NCBI GenBank assembly: GCA_029204225.1
Contig: CM055095.1
Coordinates: 78,315,488-78,379,487, forward strand
DNA length: 64,000 bases
Direction of reading: 5' to 3'
Source of the DNA: Diphasiastrum complanatum
Lineage: Eukaryota; Streptophyta; Lycopodiopsida; Lycopodiales; Lycopodiaceae
Under the pieces are notes generated by a model. That model was given only the letters and a program-made list of their open reading frames with translations, was not told the DNA's origin and made no database searches. Made by a program: the position numbers and the translations under genes. Of this stretch, positions 53,510 to 63,729 are shown piece by piece (positions within the stretch are counted from its first letter, which is position 1; each line of letters starts with the position of its first letter).

Positions 53510-54637
53510 CCTTCCAGCGAAAGTCTTATGACGAGGGGGGTTTTTTGGCAAAGGGTTAGTTTTGCTTCAAAAAATTACTTTTCGACACTTCTCCGCAAGT
53601 TTATAGAAGGATTTTTCAATACCAACTATAACTCGCTTTAGCCTTGGCGATCTTGGGAGGAGTCTATCAAAGACAAAGTCACTCACCAAAGAGGCTTAGG
53701 CTAAAATTATTATTATATATATATTTTAGAAAAGGGCCTTCGACAATCGTGGGAGGAGCTATCAAAGATAGGGTTGCTTCCCAACGAGGCTAATGGCCCA
53801 ATTCGTATTTTTATTTTTTATAGAAAAATAAACCCTTGCAGATTTCTCTGTGTCCTGGTCTCAATGAGATGGAACTTCAGAGGCCTCTACAAAAGTTTGT
53901 TGTTTTTTTTTTTTTTTTGTTGACAACAAACCCTTGCAGATTTATCTGTGTCTTGGTCTTAGTGAGACTAAGATGGAACTTCATAGGCCTTTACAAAAGT
54001 TTGTTTTTTTTTTTTTTTTGACAACAAATCCTTGCAGATTTCTCTATGTCCTGGTCTTAGTGAGACTAAGATGGAACTTCAGAGGCCTTTACAAAAGTTT
54101 GTTATTTGTTTGTTTGTTTGTTTGTTTTTTTTTTTTTTAACAATGCCATAAAAAATGAAAAGTAATCGATAGGACGTGAGGAGACTCGAAGGAAAAAAAA
54201 ACTTGTTTGAGAAAGAAACGTAAAAGAGAATTAAAGAACCGAAAAAAAGAAAAGCTTAAAAAATACTTAGGTAACTTATGAGAAAGGAGGGAAAACTTAA
54301 AAAAATAGAATGATTAGAAAACAGAAAAGAGTACTTTGAAAAAAAGGAGGAGGGGGGAAAGCTTGAAAAAAGTGAACTAAAGTCATAATAGTGGGCAATC
54401 TGGAAAAAAAACCTTAATAAAAAATTAACTACACAATATATGGCCTACAAAATTGAAATTACTACTTAAAAAACAAAACTAATCCCTTGAGGGCTTGGGT
54501 TTTTTGTAATGAAAATGGAAGATTCCGGAGAATGGGAAAAGGAGGAGGTGAGGGGAAGGAAGCAGAAAAGAGTGGAGAGAGGAGTGAAGAAATAGAGAGT
54601 TTGAAAGACAGCTATGCGGTGAGCAACGTTGGCACTC
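53510..54637 (-). other. Long 5' leader of the gag-only element with 98-bp tandem repeats
   Basis: Non-coding, very A/T rich, with homopolymer runs. Three tandem copies of a unit of about 98 bp start at 53831, 53929 and 54027 (marked by CTTGCAGATTTCTCTGTGTC and GGAACTTCAGAGGCCT, each ending in a T-run). Confidence 0.8.
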
Positions 54638-54655
54638 CCCGGCAATGGCGCCAAT
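54638..54655 (-). other. Primer binding site, tRNA-Asp type
   Basis: On the minus strand TTGGCGCCATTGCCGGGG directly follows the LTR end. It is close to the TGGCGCCGTTGCCGGGGA site used by many plant gypsy elements. Confidence 0.85.
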
Positions 54656-54937
54656 TGTAGTCGGTTGTAGTATAGGGGTCCGTTCACTAGGAGCTGCCCG
54701 TGCACACCTGCATAACAAGAGAGAGAGAAGGGAGATAGAGCAAGGAGATAGAGAGAGGTAGAGAGAGGAGAGAAGAGAGAGAGTAGAGAGTTCCCCAAGG
54801 ATGGTTGGGGCTATGGGAGCTCGAGCGCCTACCCATAGCTATTCACCATTCACCCTTAGAGAGAGAGGGAGAGAGAGCCTAAGTTGAGAAAGGCCTTGGG
54901 GGCTCGAGCGCCTACCCAAAGCTATTCTATCCCAACG

Positions 54938-55004
<67 letters not shown>

Positions 55005-55457
55005 CTATTAAGAAAGATGTGTACAATGGAAAATGGCCTCCTTATATAGTTGAGGACGGAAGGCCATCTTAGCTCTCATTGGCCTATTTACAATGGCATC
55101 CTAGCCCTTCAAACTAATTGAACTTCAATCTAATGGTTCATTAGGAAAAGGGCCAAACTCACATGATCCATGTGAATTTGAGAGATTTCCTTTTAACTTA
55201 GAACCTTATGAATTTGACTTTGGGCTTTTTAATTAATTTATTCTAACTAGGGCCCCAAGTCTTTTATTCAAGTTCTACCTAACCATTTTGCGTGCTCATT
55301 GGGTTGGGCATACACACGCAGGACGCCAGTGCCCTCACACTTTATTATATTAACTGTACAATGTACTGTGGCAGGGCCCACAAGGTAAGGCTTGGCCAAT
55401 AGTACTTTAAGTGGTGGGACCCACTTATTTATTTATGTATTGGAAATACCCACAACA
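54656..55457 (-). repeat. 5' LTR of the gag-only element
   Basis: About 802 bp, near-identical to 50451-51259, with its own (GA)n run at 54939-55003. Ends TGTAGTCGG and CCCACAACA on the plus strand. TSD ATAAT follows. Confidence 0.95.
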
Positions 55458-56360
55458 ATAATAGTTAGCATGACCCATGAAAATGTAGACCTCGCGGATA
55501 ATCCCCGATGGTGGTAGATCAGCAATGATCCTAATCTTAGATAGATATGTGGCGATCCCGTGTCTTGACACTATATGGCCGAGAATCAAGCCATGTGTCA
55601 CCCAAAATTGACATTTTTCTGGATTTAGGGAGATCTGGTATTCACGGCATTTTTGTAACACCTTCTCCAAGTTGGATAAGTTTTTTGAATCTGGTCGATG
55701 CACGTACAGATCGTCCAAAAAAATCTCCAAATTTTTTTGCAAATAATCTTTGAATGCCGCCTGTATGACTCATTGGAAAGTGCTTGGGGCATTGCAAAGT
55801 CCGAATGGCATCACTTTATAGGCATAGGTTCCCCATTATGTGGCGGATGCTGTTTTGTGCTGGTCTTGGGGGGCTATCTTCACCTGGTTGTAGCCGTTGA
55901 AGCCGTCTAGAAAACTATAGGCTTCGGCGCCAGCTACCCTGTTGAGGACACTTTCCGTAAATGGTCCTTTTTGGTGACTGCATTTAGCACCTTCAGATTT
56001 CACACAAATACACATTTTGCCGTTCTTCTTGGGTACTATAACTATCAATGATACCCATTCCGTGTGTTCGATTTCATAGATAAAATCTGCATCCATCAGC
56101 TTTTGCAACTCCTGCTTGATCAGCTTAGTATAATTCGGGTTGCAGCGGTAATAATGGCTTACCTTGGGGACTGTTCTGTCCACCAAGGGTATGGTGTGTT
56201 GGACTATTGTTGGTGGATTGCCCTTCAGGTCACTATAACTCCATGCAAAACAGTGTTTATGTTCCACCAACAACGATCGTAGTCTCTTGAACCGTGTGGG
56301 TGTTAACTGCTCCCCCACATGCACTATCTTTTCTTCTTCACCTGGCTCAGCAAGGTCCAT
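55458..56360 (-). pseudogene. Gypsy A reverse transcriptase
   Basis: From 56360 leftward: LLVEHKHCFAWSYSDLKGNP, RCNPNYTKLIKQELQKLMDA, GFIYEIEHTEWVSLIVIVPKK-type segment, AYSFLDGFNGYNQVKIAPQD; a stop near 55836; then YKVMPFGLCNAPSTFQ, NLEIFLDDLYVHRPDS (active site as FLDD), LNPEKCQFWVTHGLILGHIV, and IATYLSKIRIIADLPP ending GHANYY. The LCF/CVDYR segment is degraded (CICVKSEGAKCSH). The reading frame is broken but the domain order is complete. It continues at 50253-50450. Confidence 0.85.
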
Positions 56361-57100
56361 TGGCTGTGTTCGTGCAAGTCCCTCAAGACTTGTTCCGCTG
56401 GTGCTTGACTTTGATCAGGTTCTCTCTGGGCTTGCGACATCATGATTACCACGTCGTCCAAGGTATAGTTCTTGAAAGTCTCAGACATCTTGTGAACTGG
56501 CGCTCGTCGAGATTCCTCTTTCAGCATATTGATCTTGGCCCGACTGGTCATTTTTTGATTTTTTGTCACCTCTGTAGAAGATGACGCTGTATCTGAGTCC
56601 AACTTGATTGACTTCAAGGATTTCAATACTTTCTTTTTGCTCTTTTTTGTCATCTCGGTGGATTCGTCCTTGTTATCCTTCATCAAGACTGCCGTGACAT
56701 TCGCCTCATGGTTGCGAATATCTACATCCACTGTAGCTATTGCCTCATCGGGTAGATCACTCCAACGGATCACCTGGTTGTAGCGCTACGTCAACTGATT
56801 CTTCTTATTCGTAGGTGCCTTGGGTGGATCAACCCTTGAGACTTTCGCCATAGCAGACTTTTGCGGTGATTGAGTTGGTACTTTCCCGATTTCGTAACGA
56901 TCTGGGTCCATGTGGTGTAAGACCTCTTCATCAGTTAGCTCAATCTCTTTATTATAAGTTAGAGCATGTTGCCAAGGGACCAAATCATCGTCCACTGGGT
57001 TGTCAATAGGTTCCGCTGACAGCCATGCTATGTTTATCATATTCATCCCAAATGTGATGGGTGTGTCCATAGTGTAACACTTGGGTGAAGATGTACTAGG
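56361..57100 (-). pseudogene. Gypsy A protease-RT linker region
   Basis: Two minus-strand frames (57070-56786 MDTPITFGMNMINIAWLSAE; 56773-56324 MIRWSDLPDEAIATVDVDIR and a Lys/Ser-rich tail). The position upstream of RT suggests the region between protease and RT, but a protease DSG/DTG motif is not seen. It is cut at 57100 by the second copia E. Confidence 0.6.
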
Positions 57101-57712
57101 TGTTGAAATATTGAAAAAATCTATCTAATGTTGTAAGTAGGGGTCCTAAAAATGCCAAAGATGAATTGAGCTCTTTTGGCTTAGTAAAGACTCATCTTAG
57201 AATAAAATATTCAAGGTGGTAGAAGTAGAAACTTGAGCTACCATAAGAATTGCCATTTGTACTTTCCATGCCACATTTAATGCATGAAAATACTAGGTGA
57301 CACAATTAAACATATTGAGGTGGCTTGAATAAGTCTAGATAGCTTGAGAGGTGGATTCATAACTCCAATTCAACTCAAAGTAGGAGGAGAGTCCATGGAT
57401 CTATATATATCTGATGTACTCTCATTGAGAAGATGATCATTTTTGTGTGTAATGCAAATTTGGAGACTAAGCTCTTTGTGCCCTCTCTCTCTACTCAAGT
57501 TTGTACTTTCATATTCTCTCTCTAGCCGAGTTGAGACATTTGTTGTACTTAGTTTCATGTTTTGTTGATAGATCTTGCTTGTAACACAATAATATTTCTT
57601 GTATGATCAGCTTTCCTATTGTCAATCAATGCTAGTTTGATCTTTATGATATTATTGGGCTTAGGAGATCAAAAGTACATGTGTAGGGCATCTCATACGT
57701 GTGAATTCAACA
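57101..57712 (+). repeat. 5' LTR of copia E second copy
   Basis: 612 bp, TGTTGAAATATTG ... TTCAACA. It is followed at 57713-57724 by the primer site TGGTATCAGAGC. Confidence 0.95.
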
Positions 57713-57724
57713 TGGTATCAGAGC
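57713..57724 (+). other. Primer binding site (tRNA-iMet), copia E second copy
   Basis: TGGTATCAGAGC abutting the LTR end. Confidence 0.95.
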
Positions 57725-58468
57725 CTACCTAAGATTTATAAGCAAATCTGATCAAAAAGTTTGCAAATATGATCAAATTTCAAGCTAGGAATTGTCTAGA
57801 TTCTACTTTCTAGCTAGTTTGTAGTTTTTTGGTGATTTAGAGCTTCAAACCACTTTGAATGGTCCAGATCAGGTATTGTACAGAATTTTAGATGCAGGCA
57901 CTTGTGAAATCCGCCCATTTTCAGTTTGGTGGTTCTCTCTCACCTTAGATCCAAATTTCACGCAATTTCACCCACTAGAAAGCTAGAAATGTATAGAATT
58001 TGATGCAATTTGAATCATGACAGTTGGATAAGCCAATCAAAAGTTATAAGCTTTTGAATAGTCATAGGTAGGGCACCTAGACCTGTGGCAAATCGTGAGT
58101 ACATGTCATTTATTGCCTGAAGGACCACAAAAATCATCCAGAAGTTGACGAATCTCATCTATATGTGATTTAGGCAAAATTTAGAGGATCTAGGCAAATT
58201 GTTTCATACAAATAGATTGTATTTGTGTCAATTTGACTTTTCTGGAATATTTCACACGTGTGAAATTCAGAGAACCATAACTTTTGCCATACTTCATCTT
58301 TTTTGATGATTCAAATCTTGTTTGGAGAGATTGTCAAGTAGTGAGATCTATCTCATAGTTTTTTGCTTAGTCTTACATAGGATTTGGTTTTTTTACCCTT
58401 TATTGGTTCCCGTAGTGAGAAGATAAGCAATTTTTTCATCCATCTTTTTTGATTTCAAACATTCATTA

Positions 58469-59819
58469 TGACTTCAATGAGTGTCTTTCTATTAGAAGCA
58501 AGTGAAAGATTGTCAACCTCCAATTACTCAATTTGGAAGGTTAGATGGAATCTGTCTTAATTCTACAAGATGTGATGGATATTGTACTTGGAATTGAAGA
58601 AGAACCACAAATTCCTCAAAAAATTTCAAAGTACAAAAAGAGAGCTAGGATGGCTCTGCATTATATTAAAATGAATGTCTCAAATGACATCTTAAGAGAA
58701 ATGGGTGCTTGTACTAATGCCAAAGATGCTTGGGATACTCTCAAGTCCATCTATGAGGCAAAAAATACTTCTAGACTTCTAACACTAAGAAACCAAAATT
58801 TTCAAAGTGTATAGAGAAGTGATGAATGTGCTTCAGCTTATGTAATGAGAGTTAAAGACCTCCATAGAGAATTGTCATGCATAGGAGACTCCATCAACCA
58901 AAATGAACTTGTTCAAGTCATTCTTGATGGGTTAAAGGAGGAATATGAGAATCTTGTTTAGAGTTATGCCATTAAGGAGGAGCTACCAAGTTTGGAAGCA
59001 CTCCAAAGTGTGCCCATTTTTGAAGAATCAAGACAAGAGTATAAACTCTTGAAAATAAAAAGACTGTCTCTCAACATTGATGGTAAAGCCCTCTTTACCA
59101 AAGACAAGCACAAGTCAAGAAGTAAGAATCAACACCAACCCTCTTCAAGCAAGAACAATCTTATTTCCAAGGAGAAAGGAGAAGAGGATGAGTCCTCTCA
59201 AGCTTTCACATCCAAGAAGAAGAAGAAAAACATCAAGTGTTTCTTTTGTGGCAAGACGAGGCATTATGCCACCAATTGCTTCAAGAAGAAGAGTCAATTC
59301 AAGCAAGCCAACATTTCCAATGAAGAGAAGGGAGATGCTCAGAAAAGTGATGGAGAGGGATCTCTTATGGTCTCAAGTTTTTCTTCATCACCTTTCAAGA
59401 AAGATGGTTCATGGTACATCGACAGTGGAGCATCCTCATATATGTGTAGCTCCAAGCATACTTTTTCATCCATGACACCTGATGAAGGAGCCAAGAAGTC
59501 CATCTACACAGCAAATGATCATGAGTGTGCTATTGAAGGCATAGGGACCATTCCCTTGAAGCTTTCATCATCAAAAGTTCTTTCTCTATCTAAAGTACTT
59601 TTTGCTCCTAAGCTAACGAAAAATCTTATTAGTGTTGGGCAATTGTTTGATAGTGGACTAGATGTGAATTTCAATGTTGATACATGTACAATCAAGAAGC
59701 ATGATGAGATCCTTGCATTTGGGTCTAGATATGGTGGAATCTACAAGCTTGATCCCAAAGAGTATGCTAACTCTTGTGATGGTGCTTTTGCTTCTCATAT
59801 TTCTTTGGAGGAATTATGG
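58469..59819 (+). pseudogene. Copia E gag-protease, second copy
   Basis: ATG 58469 begins MTSMSVFLLEASERLSTSNY then SIWKVR, with a one-base slip before MESVLILQDVMDIVLG (58545). It runs to a TAG at 58812-58814 (shared with the other copy), through RVKDLHRELSCIGDSINQN, a second stop near 58960, then an open frame from 58992: knuckle CFFCGKTRHYATNC, protease WYIDSGASSYMCSS, and VLFAPKLTKNLISVGQLF. The frame runs by chance past the element boundary at 59819 to 59870. Overall it closely resembles 48890-47560. Confidence 0.85.
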
Positions 59820-60590
59820 ATAGTCAATGCCCCGCTTTTCAAAGGGCAACTGAGCAGTAAGGGTTATTAAGGGCCTTATTCTTTTATCGGGCACTCCTAC
59901 CCTTTGACAAATATCACATTTTACGTAATAATCGTGGCAATCCTTAAATAGTGTGGACCACCAGTATCCTGCTCTTAGGACCTTCTGTGCTGTGGCATCA
60001 CCGGCAAAGTGACCCCTACACACAGAGTCGTGGCATTCCTCAAGGATAAATGGGACTTCATTGGGCAGTACACACCTTTGGTAAATGCCTTCAATGCCTT
60101 TCCTATTCAACCTACCGTCTATAACTTTGAATCTCAAAGCCTGAACTTTAGGCTTCTTTTTCTCGGCTTTTGACAGACCTTTAGGCAACTCTAAGGTGGT
60201 CAGGTAATGGGCTAAAGCTTGATACCATTGTGGTACTGCCTCGACATCCAATTTGAACATTTCACGATTCCCTTCGTCCATTGGGTCAAATGGGACCTCT
60301 TGCAATGAGCCATGTTCTTCAACAAATACATCAATGTGAGGTTGAGAAATCTTCAGGTCATCTACTTTCTTCTCTTGACTTTCTATCTCAAGGTCATCTT
60401 CCTCTACCAGGCTATAATCACGTAGACAATCCACCAAATTTTTTGGCTTTGGGCGGTTTGTTTCTCTACACACTTCAAAACATTCCTTGAGTACTCTGAT
60501 GTGATCTTCAATATTGTTGGTTGTTTTACAGATGTCATCCATAAACACCTTAATGTGCTCAGACACCAGGTTTCCAAAGGATTCATTCAT
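59820..60590 (-). pseudogene. Gypsy F integrase zinc-binding part and RT end
   Basis: The minus-strand frame starts with the RT active-site region MNESFGNLVSEHIKVFMDDI (FMDD). It then passes directly, with RNase H deleted, to an acidic linker, the integrase zinc finger HDSVCRGHFAGDATAQKVL with CDICQRVG, and ends QLPFEKRGIDYP at the junction with copia E. The integrase catalytic core is absent. Confidence 0.8.
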
Positions 60591-60940
60591 AAACCTCTGC
60601 TACGTGTCCAGGGCATTACAAAGTCCAAACGACATGACATGGTAAGCATATGTGCCGAATGGAGTCGTAAAGGTCGTCTTAAGCTTGTCTTCAAGAGCTA
60701 TGGCAATTTGGTTATAGCCCACGAAACAGTCCATAAAAGTATACATTTGCTTTCCAGCTAATTGATTAAACATTTGGTCGATGAAGGGTAAAGGGTAGTA
60801 GTCCTTTACAGTACTCCTGTTAAGGGGTTTAAAGTCCACACAAACCCTGATTTGCCCATTCTTCTTAACTTTGGGTACAATTGTCGAGCACCTTTCAGTG
60901 TTTGTGATAGGGAATATAAGGCCAACATCCCTCATTTTAT
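60591..60940 (-). pseudogene. Gypsy F reverse transcriptase, N-terminal part
   Basis: MRDVGLIFPITNTERCSTIV, PKVKKNGQIRVCVDFKPLNR, YPLPFIDQMFNQLAGKQMYT, FMDCFVGYNQIAIALEDKLK and TTPFGTYAYHVMSFGLCNA cover RT motifs up to the FGL region. A stop separates it from the FMDD frame to the left. The order and spacing are those of a plant gypsy RT. Confidence 0.85.
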
Positions 60941-61038
60941 GGATTTCCTCAGTTAGAGGTGCCTTGAGATGTTGAGCTAACCTCCTTTGGCGTTCCTGAC
61001 AGGTTTTATATTAGGTTTCAATGGGATTCGATGGATTG

Positions 61039-62055
61039 CTAGGGCTGGTGGTATACCTTTAAAGTCATCATAATTCCAAGCAAATACACCCTTGCACCTA
61101 CCAAGAAGTTTGATATCAGCTTTTTGGGCTCCTTATCTAGGTAAGCACCGACTAACAACACTTTATCCTCGTTATGAGCATCACACATGATCTTATCTGC
61201 ATCGACATCTCTAAAACATAGTAGAGGTTCGCGACCCTTGTACTGTTCAATTAGCAGCAATGCTGCTTGCTTGGAAGTGCATTCTTCAGAATCACTGGAC
61301 ACAGAATCTTCACCCTCCCAATATGTATCAGGGATCTCCGCCCTTTTGCTCTCAGGCAAATTCGGATATGCATTCACAACCACTCTTTTCTTCCTACGGC
61401 CAAAAAACAAATGACCACTGGGAATATCAACCAAACAATCGATCTTCCTAAGCCACGATTGACCTAATAGCATAGCATATGCTTTCCTACCGGCCTGCAT
61501 ACGCACAACATAAAAGTCTACTTTGGCAACCTTCCCAGCCACACTCACAGACAACCCACTCAATATACCTTTAGCTTTTAACCTCAAATTGTCAGCTAGC
61601 TTTAGGGTCAAGTTCCCACCATCCACTAAATCGAAACTCAATCTCTCACACAAGTTAGCATTCATAACATTTACTGCAGCTCCAGCATTGACTATAACAT
61701 TAGCAATCAACAGCCCGTCAACAATAGCATCGACTTTGGGGTAGCTCTTTTCTAATCCATTGCTTGATACTTGATCTAATTCAACCACAGTAGGCTTATG
61801 CCCATTAAGCCATCGAATTCTTAACACCTCCCTAAGTTCTCGCTTTACTGCCGGAGATTTTTGCAGCAATTGGAGTAAGTTGATATCTATTTTGACCTTA
61901 TGCAAATGGTCCACTAACTTGAATGGTTCATAAGACTCTAATGCCGCTCTCCTTCTCCAGCTCTTTTTTTCAAACCTAATCGGAACATGCAGACGCTTCT
62001 TAGTGGGCTTCGTCGGATCATTAATAACGTCTTTCACAGCTTGGTTCTCTATCAC
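61039..62055 (-). pseudogene. Gypsy F protease region (338-codon frame)
   Basis: A long open frame upstream of the RT. The first part is FEKKSWRRRAALESYEPFKL and VKRELREVLRIRWLNGHKPT. The retropepsin-like domain follows: VDAIVDGLLIANVIVNAGAA then VNVMNANLCERL, LKLADNLRLKAKGILSGLSV, AMLLGQSWLRKIDCLVDIPS. The active site, normally D(S/T)GA, reads NAGA, so the catalytic aspartate is lost. Later parts (ESKRAEIPDTYWEGEDSVSS, DSEECTSKQAALLLIEQYKG) are the protease-RT linker. The gag side is missing. Confidence 0.75.
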
Positions 62056-62089
62056 AGGCTCATCAGCTACAGCTGGTTTTGGTAAAGGA

Positions 62090-62335
62090 GTCAGTCTATA
62101 TCTCGATTACAATTCAAACTAACATAAATTCTTGAGACTGATTGATCGTAGAGACCAAGCCGATCAATTGTTCGAAAGCTTTCTGGTCCTCTTCAGTCCA
62201 AGTAAAAGGTTCGTCCTCCTTCAAGAGTCTCACTTATGGAGAGATGAGGAAAGAGTAGTTGCTAAGAAACTTCCTATAATAACCCGCTCTTCCTAGGAAA
62301 TATCGTGACTCATTTGCAGTGGTGGGGGTAGCATC
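62090..62335 (-). pseudogene. Gypsy RT/RNase H connection fragment, misplaced
   Basis: Minus-strand reading gives RYFLGRAGYYRKFLSNYSFL, LLKEDEPFTWTEEDQKAFEQ and LIGLVSTI, the segment between RT and RNase H of a gypsy element. In element order it belongs to the left of 60591, not upstream of the protease. It therefore marks a rearrangement or a second copy. Confidence 0.65.
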
Positions 62336-63050
62336 ACTTTCGATCAATCAAGATCAAATGGATTGGGCAATGGCCATCAATATTTTCCTCGATCAATAGG
62401 CTTATACCTTGTTTGTTAGAAGTTCTTAATAATAGAAACAAGTATTTACAAAGTTCAGTTTGTGTTCAGCAGTAAGACAATTATAGTTGCTCAATTAAGG
62501 CAGCATAATTTCATAAACCATGAACATCACGTCATTTTTTATGTGATCATAGCCAAAACCTTCAAGTATTAATCAGCAAATCAATTAGCAAATGTGATGT
62601 AGGTTTAGTGTCTCCCTTAATGCGACAAAGCAGGCTTTGTTAATGTCAGACACTCAATTCGTCAAGCTTGTACCGAACCTGCAACAAACGACTTGTTTCC
62701 AAGATTTGAACAATTATGTTGGCAAAAATTCCTTTCTAACCAATGATGATCAGGATTGTAAAATGGCCACAAAACATAGCATTAAAGAGGCTTCCAAATG
62801 GATAGCAGAATTGAAGCTTTCAGACCCACACTTTCTAGGTAGTCTATAGGGCTTCGAAGTTCAGGTGGTGGGTTTGCTACAGGCCTTGTAAATTTTATCA
62901 CAAGGCCACCAATTTACAAATTTATTTCAGGTTCTCTCAATGGTAGTCAATAAGGCAATTAACAGATCTAGTAGAGAATGATTTACTACCCAATAATTGG
63001 GCCTCTCTGGAAGTGATTGTCCAATGCTTTCAAAGCAGACTTCAAATGGC
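62336..63050. other. Region without recognised element
   Basis: One plus-strand 70-codon frame (62637-62849; DLNNYVGKNSFLTNDDQDCK, ASKWIAELKLSDPHFLG) has no recognised motif. Composition is less repeat-like than its surroundings. Nothing else is supported. Confidence 0.3.
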
Positions 63051-63445
63051 CTACATGCAGACCTTTGGACCTGCGTTCTTCAGACAGGGTTTGAGATGGA
63101 TTAGGCAACATGGCATACTACCCACAACAGGGCCACAAACACAACAGAGGTAGGGCCGTAGATAGAGGGCGTGAAAGAACAGGTCGCAGGATAGCCCGAC
63201 AAGGTTATGTGTAAATTGTAGGAAAGGAGGAGCAGGGCTACGTTTAGAATGGTGATGGGCAAACCCGCAGGCACAGGTAGGGGTAGGCCTCAAAAACAAA
63301 CTATAGACATGGATAGACAAGTTTTGGGATGTCTCGCTGGCAGGTTCAGGTAGCAACGGAGCGTAGGCAAATAGGAGAAAATCAGATCGCAGGTTAGGTG
63401 AGGAGCAAATCCATGGACAGAGCAAGGGCCACAGACAAGGTTCTT

Positions 63446-63729
63446 CCCACACAGACAGTAGGAGACAAGGAGGAGGGCGGTCCTCTACTGGACATGGACA
63501 GGGACATAAGAGCGTAGATGCCGCAGGGTTCTGTGATTGTGAGGCAGCACCAACGGACTTCAGCCATCCTTTAAAATGCCCATTGCCCACACAGGCAGTA
63601 GGAGACAAGGAGGAGGGCGGTCCTCTACTGGCCATGGACAGGGATATAAGAGCGCAGATAGGTAGGGTTGTGTCATTGTGAGGCAACACCAACGGACTTT
63701 AGCCATCCTTTAAAATGCCCATTGCCCAC
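63446..63729. repeat. Tandem duplication of ~140 bp
   Basis: CACA(G)CAGTAGGAGACAAGG...CCCATTGCCCAC occurs twice, offset by 140 bases (63446-63589 and 63586-63729), with a few differences. The flanks (63120-63440) are also G-rich, with repeated words such as GGGCCACAGACAAGG. Confidence 0.9.

Larger units (their letters stand above)
50451..55457 (-). mobile_element. Complete gag-only LTR retrotransposon, TSD ATAAT
   Basis: LTRs at 50451-51259 and 54656-55457. ATAAT precedes the left LTR (50446-50450) and follows the right one (55458-55462). A primer site for a tRNA-Asp-type primer lies at 54638-54655. The interior (51260-54637) encodes only gag-like pieces with two zinc knuckles; no protease, RT, RNase H or integrase motif was found on either strand. 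This is the architecture described for TR-GAG or large non-autonomous LTR elements, which use pol from relatives. It is inserted in the RT/RNase H junction of gypsy A. Confidence 0.9.
57101..59819 (+). mobile_element. Copia E second copy, plus strand, 3'-truncated
   Basis: 5' LTR (57101-57712), primer site, leader, gag, zinc knuckle, protease and the start of GAG-pre-integrase. It ends abruptly at about 59819 after HISLEELW, where minus-strand gypsy F sequence begins. The 3' half and 3' LTR are gone, so no TSD can be tested. It lies in inverted orientation about 7-10 kb from the full copy. Confidence 0.9.

Noticed and set aside
63119-63135. TACCCACAACAGGGCC, matching the LTR end plus interior of the gag-only family
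   Set aside because: The match does not extend on either side and no LTR body is present. Noted only as a possible tiny remnant.
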